The position numbers and the translations under genes were made by a program. From Rhizobacter sp. SG703 (GTDB lineage: Bacteria; Pseudomonadota; Gammaproteobacteria; Burkholderiales; Burkholderiaceae_C), in contig NZ_JAAZQK010000001.1 of the NCBI RefSeq assembly GCF_012275445.1, forward strand, positions 429,198-493,197: DNA of 64,000 nt. Direction: 5' to 3'. This document shows, in pieces, positions 9,419 to 16,598 of the stretch. Within the stretch, counting starts at the first letter, position 1, and the number at the start of each line of letters is the position of its first letter. Below the pieces are notes generated by a model that did not search any database, was not told the DNA's origin, and worked only from the letters and a program-made list of their open reading frames with translations.

Positions 9419-11212
9419 TCAGAACGCGTCCATCGGCAGCGCCATCACGCTGTCGGCACCCTCGAGGATCGCGTCGCGCTGGCCGGGCACGCGGCTCAGG
9501 AGATGCTCGGCGTAGAAGCGCGCGGTCGACGACTTGGCGTTCAGGAAGCCCGCATCGCCCTCGCCCGCCTTCAGCTGCGTCTCGGCCACCAGCAATGCAC
9601 GCGCGAGCTGCCAGCCGGCCATCAGGTTGCCGGCCAGCATCAGGTACGGCACCGAGCCGGCGAACACCGCGTTCGGATGCGCCTTGGTCGAGCCGGCGAC
9701 GAAATCGACCACCTGCACGAAGGCCTCGCGGGCCGCGGCCAGGTGCTTGCGCACCGCGCGGGCGGCCACGCTGTCGCGGGTGGCGAGTTCGGCCTCGGTC
9801 TTCTCGATCTGCGCGGCGATCGCCTTCGCGGTCTGGCCGCCGTCGCGCGCAGTCTTGCGGCCGACCAGGTCGTTCGCCTGGATCGCGGTCGTGCCTTCGT
9901 AGATGGTCAGGATCTTCGCGTCGCGGTAGTACTGCGCCGCGCCGGTCTCCTCGATGAAGCCCATGCCGCCGTGCACCTGCACGCCCAGGCTGGTCACCTC
10001 CAGGCTCATCTCGGTGCTGAAGCCCTTCACCAGCGGCACCATGAACTCGTAGAAGGCCTGGTTCTGCTTGCGCACCTCGGCATCCGGGTGCGCATGCGCG
10101 GCGTCGTAGGCCGCGGCGGCCGTCAGCGCCATCGCACGGCAGCCTTCGGTCAGCGCGCGCATCGTCATCAGCATGCGCCGCACGTCGGGGTGATGGATGA
10201 TGCTGGCGCTGCCGGCCACCGAGCCGTCGACCGGGCGCGACTGCACGCGGTCCTTCGCATAGGCCACGGCCTTCTGGTAGGCCCGCTCGGCCACCGCGAT
10301 GCCCTGCATGCCGACCGCATAGCGCGCGGCGTTCATCATGATGAACATGTACTCCAGGCCGCGGTTCTCCTGGCCGATGAGTTGCCCGACGGCCCCACCG
10401 TGGTCGCCGAACTGCAGCACCGCGGTCGGGCTGGCCTTGATGCCCAGCTTGTGCTCGATGCTGACGCAGTGCGCATCGTTGCGCGCGCCCAGCGAGCCGT
10501 CGTCGTTGACCAGGAACTTCGGCACCAGGAACAGGCTGATGCCCTTCACGCCCTCGGGCGCGCCGGCCACGCGTGCCAGCACCAGGTGGACGATGTTGCC
10601 CGCCATGTCGTGCTCGCCGTAGGTGATGAAGATCTTGGTGCCGAAGATCCTGTACGTGCCGTCCGGCTGCGGCTCGGCGCGGGTGCGCACCAGCGCGAGG
10701 TCGGAGCCGGCCTGCGGCTCGGTCAGGTTCATCGTGCCGGTCCACTCGCCGGAGATCATCTTCGGCAGGAACAGCGCCTGCTGCCCGGGCGTGCCGGCGG
10801 TCAGCAGCGCCTCGATCGCGCCATCGGTCAGCAGCGGGCACAGCGCGAAGCTCATGTTGGCGCTGTTGATCATCTCGATGCAGGCCGCGCCGATGGTCTT
10901 CGGCAGGTTCTGCCCGCCGAAATCGGACGGGTGCTGCAGCCCCTGCCAGCCGCCCTCGGCGAACTGGCGGAAGGCCTGCTTGAAGCCCGGCGTCGTCGTG
11001 ACCTGGCCGTCCTTCCACGACGACGGGTTCCTGTCGCCCTCGAAGTTCAGCGGCGCGAGCACCTCCTGGTTGAAGCGCGCGCATTCCTCGAGCACCGCCT
11101 GCGCCGTCTCCAGCCCGGCGTCCTCGAAGCCGGGCAGTTGCGCGACGGCTTCGAGGCCGGCGAGTTCCTTCATGCAGAACAGCATGTCCTTGACGGGTGC
11201 GACATAGCTCAT
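9419..11212 (-). CDS. Acyl-CoA dehydrogenase (DmdC-like, long form)
   Basis: A 597-residue FAD enzyme of the long acyl-CoA dehydrogenase group that includes 3-methylmercaptopropionyl-CoA dehydrogenase. The protein starts MSYVAPVKDMLFCMKELAGL, a family-typical N-terminal extension. The FAD/substrate segment TEPQAGSDLALVRT and the C-terminal VHGGMGFIEETGAAQYYRD and TIYEGTTAIQANDLVGRK blocks are all clear. Electrons would pass to the ETF encoded directly upstream (etfBA). Substrate class (fatty acyl or methylmercaptopropionyl-CoA) cannot be decided by eye. Confidence 0.92.
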   Translation of the reverse strand: MSYVAPVKDMLFCMKELAGLEAVAQLPGFEDAGLETAQAVLEECARFNQEVLAPLNFEGDRNPSSWKDGQVTTTPGFKQAFRQFAEGGWQGLQHPSDFGGQNLPKTIGAACIEMINSANMSFALCPLLTDGAIEALLTAGTPGQQALFLPKMISGEWTGTMNLTEPQAGSDLALVRTRAEPQPDGTYRIFGTKIFITYGEHDMAGNIVHLVLARVAGAPEGVKGISLFLVPKFLVNDDGSLGARNDAHCVSIEHKLGIKASPTAVLQFGDHGGAVGQLIGQENRGLEYMFIMMNAARYAVGMQGIAVAERAYQKAVAYAKDRVQSRPVDGSVAGSASIIHHPDVRRMLMTMRALTEGCRAMALTAAAAYDAAHAHPDAEVRKQNQAFYEFMVPLVKGFSTEMSLEVTSLGVQVHGGMGFIEETGAAQYYRDAKILTIYEGTTAIQANDLVGRKTARDGGQTAKAIAAQIEKTEAELATRDSVAARAVRKHLAAAREAFVQVVDFVAGSTKAHPNAVFAGSVPYLMLAGNLMAGWQLARALLVAETQLKAGEGDAGFLNAKSSTARFYAEHLLSRVPGQRDAILEGADSVMALPMDAF

Positions 11213-11241
11213 CGTGTTGTCTCCTTGTCTTGTCCGGGCAT

Positions 11242-11279
11242 GAAAAAGCCCGTTGCCGCGCGTGTCGAGCGAACGGGCT
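11242..11279 (-). terminator. Rho-independent terminator after etfA
   Basis: On the minus strand AGCCCGTT (11279-11272) pairs with AACGGGCT (11254-11247) across a 17-base loop and is followed by a run of T. It sits between etfA and the acyl-CoA dehydrogenase, so it would end or attenuate the etfBA message. Confidence 0.65.
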
Positions 11280-11300
11280 GGCGACGCGGCGGCGGCCGGC

Positions 11301-12233
11301 TTACAAGGCCTTGACCAGCTCCGGCACGGCAGTGAACAGGTCGGCCTCGAGGCCGTAGTCGGCCACGCTGAAGATCGGCGCCTCGGGGTCCTTGTTGATC
11401 GCGACGATCACCTTCGAATCCTTCATGCCGGCCAGGTGCTGGATCGCGCCGGAGATGCCGGCGGCGATGTACAGCTGCGGCGCGACGATCTTGCCGGTCT
11501 GGCCGACCTGCCAGTCGTTCGGCGCGTAGCCGGCATCCACAGCGGCGCGGCTCGCGCCCAGCGCGGCACCGAGCTTGTCGGCCAGCGGCGTCAGCACCTC
11601 GTTGAACTTGTCGCTGGAGCCGAGCGCGCGGCCGCCCGAGACGATGATCTTCGCGGCGGTCAGCTCGGGGCGGTCGTTCTTCGCGATCTCGGCGCCGACG
11701 AAGCTGCTCTTGCCGTTGTCGGCCGCCGCCGTCGTGCTCTCGACCGCGGCCGAACCGCCGCTCGCGGCGGCCGGGTCGAAGCCGGTCGTGCGCACGGTCA
11801 GCACCTTGACCTTGTCGCTGCTCTGCACCGTGGCGATCGCGTTGCCGGCGTAGATCGGGCGCTCGAAGGTGTCGGGGCTGTCGATCTTGGTGATGTCGCT
11901 GACCTGCGCGACGTCGAGCTTGGCCGCCACGCGCGGCGCGATGTTCTTGCCGCTCGCGGTGGCGGGGAACAGGATGTGGCTGTAGGCGGAGGCCACGGCC
12001 AGCACCTGCGCCGCGACGTTCTCGGCCAGGCCGTGCGCGAACTGCACGCCGTCGGCGTGCAGCACCTTGGTGACGCCGGCAATCTGCGCGGCGGCCTGCG
12101 CGGCGCCGGCGGCATTGCTGCCGGCGACGAGCACGTGCACCTCGCCGCCGCACTGGGCAGCCGCGGTCACGGTGTTGAGGGTGGCGCCCTTGATCGAGGC
12201 GTTGTCGTGTTCAGCCACTACGAGTGTTGTCAT
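11301..12233 (-). CDS. etfA: Electron transfer flavoprotein alpha subunit
   Basis: The 310-residue alpha subunit binds FAD and, with EtfB, carries electrons from acyl-CoA dehydrogenases to ETF:ubiquinone oxidoreductase. The N terminus [20 protein letters not shown] and the C-terminal FAD domain are clear: [33 protein letters not shown] and [17 protein letters not shown]. The ATG at 12233 gives the family start. It lies downstream of etfB, with a GC-rich inverted repeat in the unusually long gap between them. Confidence 0.96.
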   Translation of the reverse strand: MTTLVVAEHDNASIKGATLNTVTAAAQCGGEVHVLVAGSNAAGAAQAAAQIAGVTKVLHADGVQFAHGLAENVAAQVLAVASAYSHILFPATASGKNIAPRVAAKLDVAQVSDITKIDSPDTFERPIYAGNAIATVQSSDKVKVLTVRTTGFDPAAASGGSAAVESTTAAADNGKSSFVGAEIAKNDRPELTAAKIIVSGGRALGSSDKFNEVLTPLADKLGAALGASRAAVDAGYAPNDWQVGQTGKIVAPQLYIAAGISGAIQHLAGMKDSKVIVAINKDPEAPIFSVADYGLEADLFTAVPELVKAL

Positions 12234-12320
12234 GTCAATTCCATGTCTTGGGCGGCATGCAGGCCGCACGAATCGGAAGAAACCCAGCGGACGCCGTGGA
12301 ACCGGCTTTGCCGGGCCACT

Positions 12321-12368
12321 GGCGGCGCCCCCTCGAGGGGGTGGCGCGAAGCGCCTCCGGGGGTGGGT
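12321..12368. repeat. GC-rich REP-like hairpin repeat between etfB and etfA
   Basis: The block holds the palindrome CCCCCTCGAGGGGG (12328-12341) followed by GGCGCGAAGCGCC (12343-12355) and a closing CCGGGGGTGGG. Similar intergenic repeats with this composition are, to my memory, abundant in Comamonadaceae and related genomes. It splits an otherwise tight etfBA pair and may act on mRNA stability. No second copy was noticed here. Confidence 0.6.
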
Positions 12369-12378
12369 GCCATCACCT

Positions 12379-13128
12379 TCAGATCACCTTGGCTTCGGTC
12401 TTGAGCTTGGAGACGAGCGTGGCCACGTCGGCCACCTTGATGCCGGCGCTGCGCTTCGGCGGCTCGCTCACCTTCAGCGTCTTCAGGCGCGACGTCACGT
12501 CGACACCCAGGTCGGACGGCTTCAGCACCTCGAGCGTCTTCTTCTTCGCCTTCATGATGTTGGGCAGCGTCACGTAGCGCGGCTCATTGAGGCGCAGGTC
12601 GGTGGTGACGACCGCCGGCAGCGTGACCTTCAGCGTCTCGAGGCCGCCATCGACCTCGCGCGTGACGGTCGCGGCGCCATCGGCGATCTCGACCTTGCTC
12701 GCGAACGTGGCCTGCGGCAGGTCGGCCAGCGCGGCCAGCATCTGCCCGGTCTGGTTGCAGTCGTCGTCGATCGCCTGCTTGCCGAGGATCACCAGCCCCG
12801 GCTGCTCCTTGTCGACCAGCGCCTTCAGCAGCTTGGCCACCGCCAGCGGCTGCAGCTCTTCGGTGGTCTCGACCAGGATCGCGCGATCGGCGCCGATCGC
12901 CATCGCGGTGCGCAGCGTCTCCTGGCACTGCGTGACGCCGAGCGAGACGGCGATGACCTCGGTCACCGCGCCCTTCTCCTTCAAGCGGACCGCTTCTTCG
13001 ACGGCGATCTCGTCGAACGGGTTCATGCTCATCTTGACGTTGGCGATGTCCACGCCGCTGCCATCGCTCTTGATCCGCACCTTGACGTTGTAGTCCACAA
13101 CGCGCTTGACCGCGACCAATACCTTCAT
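12379..13128 (-). CDS. etfB: Electron transfer flavoprotein beta subunit
   Basis: A 249-residue AMP-binding beta subunit. The N terminus is [20 protein letters not shown], and the family signature region [20 protein letters not shown], followed by [20 protein letters not shown], is intact; the latter is the recognition loop area that docks on acyl-CoA dehydrogenases. It pairs with etfA downstream. I use the ATG at 13128. A palindromic element at 13232-13245 lies about 100 bases upstream and may be its operator. Confidence 0.96.
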   Translation of the reverse strand: MKVLVAVKRVVDYNVKVRIKSDGSGVDIANVKMSMNPFDEIAVEEAVRLKEKGAVTEVIAVSLGVTQCQETLRTAMAIGADRAILVETTEELQPLAVAKLLKALVDKEQPGLVILGKQAIDDDCNQTGQMLAALADLPQATFASKVEIADGAATVTREVDGGLETLKVTLPAVVTTDLRLNEPRYVTLPNIMKAKKKTLEVLKPSDLGVDVTSRLKTLKVSEPPKRSAGIKVADVATLVSKLKTEAKVI

Positions 13129-13231
13129 TCGCACGCTCCTGATGACTCTGAAAGGGTTGATCGATTCTAGTGGCCGGGCCTCGGACACCCCGCGCGCGGC
13201 AGCGGGGGAGACCCTGCTGCGGCATCGAAAT

Positions 13232-13245
13232 AGAACGATCGTGCT
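13232..13245. promoter_or_regulatory. Candidate TetR-type operator upstream of etfB
   Basis: AGAACGATCGTGCT is an imperfect palindrome centred on the perfect ACGATCGT. It lies between the divergent etfB and murI genes. Fatty-acid-degradation regulators of the TetR family in betaproteobacteria (the FadP type) are thought to bind motifs of this kind, so etfBA control is plausible. The link is inferred from position and symmetry only. Confidence 0.4.
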
Positions 13246-13328
13246 TTTTTGATTCTCGCACAGGTCGGGGCGGTTTCGGCGTCGCCTGCGAGACGTTCGC
13301 GTCGAATGCGTTGCTAGACTGCGCCGCC

Positions 13329-14144
13329 ATGCCCGAGCCCCACGCTGCCGAGACCCCTGCCGTCGCCTGCATCGGCGTGTTCGATTCGGGGCTCGGCGGC
13401 CTGTCGGTGCTGCAGGCGCTGCGCCGGCAATTGCCGCAGGCGCCGCTGCGCTACCTGGCCGATTCGGCGAATGCGCCGTACGGCGACCGCAGCGAGGCCT
13501 TCATCGTCGAGCGCTCGCAGCGCATCGCGCAGCACCTGGTGGCGCATGGCGCGACGCTGCTGGTGGTCGCGTGCAACACCGCGACGGCCGCAGCGGTCGC
13601 CCGCCTGCGCGAGCGCTGGCCGGCATTGCCGATCGTCGGCGTCGAGCCCGGGCTGAAGCCGGCGGTGGCGGCAAGCCGCAACGGCCGCATCGGCGTGCTC
13701 GCCACCACCGGCACCTTGCGCAGCGAGAAATTCCGGCAGTTGCTGGCACGGCAAGGCGATGCGGTGCACATCGTGGCCCAGCCCTGCCCGGGCCTCGCCG
13801 ACCTGATCGAACGCGGCGCGCTCGACACGCCGGAGCTGCGGGCGCTGGTCGAGCGCTGCTGCGCGCCGCTGCGCGACGCGGGGGTCGACACTGTCGTGCT
13901 CGGCTGCACGCACTACCCGTTCGTGCGGCACCTGATCGCCGCGGCGATGGGAGCACAGGTGCAGCTCATCGACACCGGCGATGCGGTGGCCCGGCGCGCG
14001 GCGCAGCTGTGGCAGGCCAGCGGCGCGGCGCCCGCGGCCGCCGACGTGGTGATGCTGGAGACGACCGGCGACGTGGCCGCGCAGCAGCGGGTGGCCGCCG
14101 GCTGGCTGGCGTTCCGCTGCGAGGTCAGCGCTGCTGACGTCTGA
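13329..14144 (+). CDS. murI: Glutamate racemase
   Basis: A 271-residue enzyme making D-glutamate for peptidoglycan. The two catalytic cysteines are in [11 protein letters not shown] and [10 protein letters not shown], and the N-terminal [17 protein letters not shown] and PYGDRS loops are standard. The ATG at 13329 is chosen since the in-frame sequence before it is non-coding in character. It is divergent from etfB and convergent with the NTF2-like gene at 14200. In Burkholderiales murI often lies close to fumarase or etf genes, but here it seems to be its own unit. Confidence 0.95.
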   Translation: MPEPHAAETPAVACIGVFDSGLGGLSVLQALRRQLPQAPLRYLADSANAPYGDRSEAFIVERSQRIAQHLVAHGATLLVVACNTATAAAVARLRERWPALPIVGVEPGLKPAVAASRNGRIGVLATTGTLRSEKFRQLLARQGDAVHIVAQPCPGLADLIERGALDTPELRALVERCCAPLRDAGVDTVVLGCTHYPFVRHLIAAAMGAQVQLIDTGDAVARRAAQLWQASGAAPAAADVVMLETTGDVAAQQRVAAGWLAFRCEVSAADV

Positions 14145-14199
14145 TCAACGCAGGACCAAGCGATCAATTGCGCGCAGGCCCGCTCCGACGCCTGCGCCG

Positions 14200-14589
14200 C
14201 TACGGCCGGGCTTGCAGCATGGCTGCCATCTTCTGGTGGATCAGGTTGATCGCCTTCAACGGCCGGATCAGCACCTTGAAGTCGACGATCCGGCCGGCGT
14301 CGTCCCACGTCAGCATGTCGACGCCGTTGACGGCGATGCCGTCGATCTCGACCTGGAACTCCAGCACCGCGTCACGCGGGCCGACGACCTCGCGGACGTA
14401 CTTGAAGCTCTCGTTGAAGAACACGTGGAACGCCGCGCCGAGGTACTGGGCCGTGACGGCCTTGCCGACCTGCGGCGTGTGCACCACCGGCGAGTGGAAG
14501 ACGACCTGGTCCGAGAGCAGCGCTCCCAGGCCCTTCGCATTGCGCGTGGCGACGAGTTCGTGCCAGACCGCCAGCGTGTCGATGCTCAT
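14200..14589 (-). CDS. NTF2-like (SnoaL/ketosteroid-isomerase fold) protein
   Basis: A 129-residue protein starting MSIDTLAVWHELVATRNAKG. The pattern of an N-terminal helix pair, LLSDQVVFHSPVV and FKYVREVVGPRDAVLEF fits the nuclear-transport-factor-2 fold. Residues resembling those of SnoaL-like hydrolases/isomerases are present (VDMLTWDDAGRIVDFKVLI). The reaction is unknown. It is 17 bases downstream of the H-NS-like gene in the same direction. Confidence 0.75.
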   Translation of the reverse strand: MSIDTLAVWHELVATRNAKGLGALLSDQVVFHSPVVHTPQVGKAVTAQYLGAAFHVFFNESFKYVREVVGPRDAVLEFQVEIDGIAVNGVDMLTWDDAGRIVDFKVLIRPLKAINLIHQKMAAMLQARP

Positions 14590-14606
14590 GGCTTCCTCGC
14601 GGAGGG

Positions 14607-14954
14607 TCAGGGAATCTGCATGTCCTCGCGGGCACGGCCGTTCGCGATCTGGTCGCGGAACCACTGCGGCGGCTTGCCCAGCCCGACCCAGGTCTGGGTC
14701 GGGTCGGCCGGGTTCGCATACTTGGCCTTGCGCTCGTCGCCCGGGGCCGACGGCGCCTTCGCGGCCTTCGCGGGCAGGTAGGGCTTCAGCGCTTCGATGC
14801 CTTCGGCGATGTTGAAGCCGCCCATCTGCAGCTTCTTGGCATAGCCGTCGGCCAGGACCTTCAGTTCCTCGGTGCGCTTGGATTTGAGCGCCGCTTCGGT
14901 TTCTTCCAGCAGAGCGCGCAGCTCGGCGTACGACATACCCTTCAGTTCGGTCAT
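14607..14954 (-). CDS. H-NS family nucleoid protein
   Basis: A 115-residue H-NS-like protein. The N-terminal half is a predicted coiled coil (YAELRALLEETEAALKSKRT). The C-terminal DNA-binding region carries the NPADPTQTWVGLGKPPQW motif, equivalent to the TWxGxGRxPxW AT-hook-like loop, with Lys replacing Arg. Such proteins silence AT-rich, often acquired, DNA. It probably begins a two-gene unit with the NTF2-like gene. The roughly 100 bases upstream are locally AT-rich (TTTTTTGAG near 15018), typical of self-regulated hns promoters. Confidence 0.85.
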   Translation of the reverse strand: MTELKGMSYAELRALLEETEAALKSKRTEELKVLADGYAKKLQMGGFNIAEGIEALKPYLPAKAAKAPSAPGDERKAKYANPADPTQTWVGLGKPPQWFRDQIANGRAREDMQIP

Positions 14955-15058
14955 CTCGGTGGTCCTGACGTGGATCGGAAAATGCGAAGACCGATAGTCT
15001 ATGTGCCGATTGGTCGTTTTTTGAGATTGGCCCCCTGGAGCTTTCAGGCGCCGCCATG

Positions 15059-15640
15059 TCAGCGCCCCTCCGCGAGCGCCGCGGCGGCATCGTCGCCGAG
15101 TCCCCGCCCCTCTGCCGCCAGAGCGGCAGCCCCCTCAGCGCCCAAGCGCTCCCGCACCGCTTCTTCCGCCTGCGCCAGCCGGGCCCGTTCATCGCGATCG
15201 GGCGACGCACCGCGCAAGGTCCACAAGCGGCTCACATGCCCGACCAGTCGACCGGCGGCCTCGAATCGCTGCAGGTCCAGCAGCAGCAACAGCACGCCCT
15301 GCCAAGGCACCGTCGTGCCGAAGCGACGCCCCGCCGCCAGCGAACGGGGCACCAGCGCCCGGGCCTCGGCCGACTGGCCCAGCAACACCCGCGCTTCGAT
15401 CAGCACGTTCAATGCCCACGGCAGGTTGCCGTTGGTGTCGCCACCGTCCGCATCGATGCGTTGCAGCAGCGCTTGGCCACGCGCTGCCGCCTCGGCAGGG
15501 CGGCCCAACGCGACCAGCGCCGCGCAGACGTTGCTCTCGGCCGCCTGCGCCATGTCGCCCCAGCCGAGTTCGCGCGACATCGCAAGCTCCTGCTCGCGGC
15601 AGGCCAGCAAGGCCTGCAGGTCGCCCCGCAGGCGCCCCCC
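15059..15640 (-). pseudogene. C-terminal remnant of a TPR-type regulator or ATPase
   Basis: About 190 residues of helical repeat sequence remain, for example RGDLQALLACREQELAMSR, AAESNVCAALVALGRPAEA and WALNVLIEARVLLGQSAEA. These look like the C-terminal tetratricopeptide part of large winged-helix or LuxR-type regulators. No N-terminal domain or credible start exists: the reading frame is cut at about 15640, exactly where an unrelated peroxiredoxin fragment begins on the other strand. I read it as a truncated gene whose 5' part was deleted. Confidence 0.65.
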
Positions 15641-15888
15641 GGGACAAGCGCATCAAGCTGATGCTGACCTACCCGATGACGACCGGCCGCAACTTCGACG
15701 AGATCCTGCGCGTGCTCGATTCGATGCAGCTGACCGCGAAGCACAAGGTCGCCACGCCGGTGAACTGGAAGCCGGGCGACGACGTGATCATCGTGCCGTC
15801 GGTCAGCGACGAAGACGCGAAAGCGATGTTCCCGGCCGGCTGGAAGGCAGCGAAGCCCTACCTGCGCGTCACAAGGCAGCCGGGCTGA
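15640..15888 (+). pseudogene. C-terminal fragment of a 1-Cys peroxiredoxin (Prdx6 type)
   Basis: From DKRIKLMLTYPMTTGRNFDE onward, about 82 residues match the C-terminal dimerisation part of Prdx6-type peroxiredoxins, including KHKVATPVNWKPGDDVIIVP, then SVSDEDA, and a natural stop at 15886-15888. The thioredoxin-fold half with the peroxidatic cysteine (PVCTTE) is absent, and no start or ribosome site precedes the fragment. It therefore cannot encode a working enzyme. Its left edge abuts the TPR remnant. Confidence 0.8.
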
Positions 15889-15897
15889 CGCGCGAGA

Positions 15898-16395
15898 TCA
15901 ACCCGCCACCCTTCGGCGCGGCGAGCGGGCGATCTTGATCGGCTGCTCGCGCGGCGTCAGGCCCAGCAGCCCGGCCGCCACCGTCGGCACGGTGATCGCA
16001 TCCTGCAGCGTCATCGCGTCGAGCTCGGCCATGAAGGCATCGACCGCGCGCGCCAGCCCGCGCTTCAGGTTGCAGGCCGCGAAGATCCGGCAGCCGTGCG
16101 CCACCGACGTGTCGTGGCACGCCACCACCGCGAAGTCCTTCTCGGCCATGCGCACGATGTCGCCGATCGAGATCTCGTCCGGCGCCCGCGCCAGCATCGC
16201 ACCGCCGGCGCGGCCGCGCGTCGTCGCGATGAAGCCGTTCAGCCCCAACTCGTGGACGATCTTGGTCAGGTGGTTGCGCGAGATGTCGTAGGCGCCAGCG
16301 ATCTCGTCGATGGTCGAGACGCGACCCGTCGGCCACGCCACCGCGAGGTACATCATCACGCGCAGCGTGTAGTCGGTGTAGACGGTCAGGCGCAC
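15898..16395 (-). CDS. nsrR: NsrR-type Rrf2 family nitric-oxide-sensing repressor
   Basis: A 165-residue Rrf2 protein from a GTG at 16395, preceded by GGAG at good spacing. The winged helix (MRLTVYTDYTLRVMMYLAVA, SRNHLTKIVHELGLNGFI) and the wing TTRGRAGGAML are standard. C93, C102 and C108 (CHDTSVAHGC, AAC) would bind an iron-sulphur cluster. D8 sits where a fourth ligand is found in characterised NsrR. The first Cys spacing (eight residues) is longer than in E. coli NsrR. It is divergent from the ccoN-like operon, whose promoter carries a near-consensus NsrR site. NO would destroy the cluster and derepress. Confidence 0.88.
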   Translation of the reverse strand: MRLTVYTDYTLRVMMYLAVAWPTGRVSTIDEIAGAYDISRNHLTKIVHELGLNGFIATTRGRAGGAMLARAPDEISIGDIVRMAEKDFAVVACHDTSVAHGCRIFAACNLKRGLARAVDAFMAELDAMTLQDAITVPTVAAGLLGLTPREQPIKIARSPRRRVAG

Positions 16396-16465
16396 GGTAC
16401 GCTCCAGCAAACAAGCACGCTGCAGTCTACTTTAGGGGTGGGACAAAGTGGCATACCTTCCAAGC

Positions 16466-16513
16466 TTGCCAGCCGCGGATCGCCGGCTTTAAGATGCATT
16501 TCTAATGCATCAA
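16466..16513 (+). promoter_or_regulatory. Promoter with NsrR operator for the ccoN-like operon
   Basis: A -35 TTGCCA (16466-16471) and a -10 TAAGAT (16490-16495) are 18 bases apart. From 16491 to 16513 the imperfect palindrome AAGATGCATTT, one base, TAATGCATCAA matches the known NsrR consensus (AAGATGCATTT and its mirror) except at a few right-arm positions. The operator covers the downstream part of the -10 and the start site, so bound NsrR would block RNA polymerase. It is about 85 bases before the ccoN-like start codon. Confidence 0.82.
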
Positions 16514-16598
16514 TAAGCACGCAACATGTCCATGCCCGACGCCCCTCGTTCCGATGACCCGGACCGCTGATGCGCACCCCACCTCCGAGGAACTTCCC

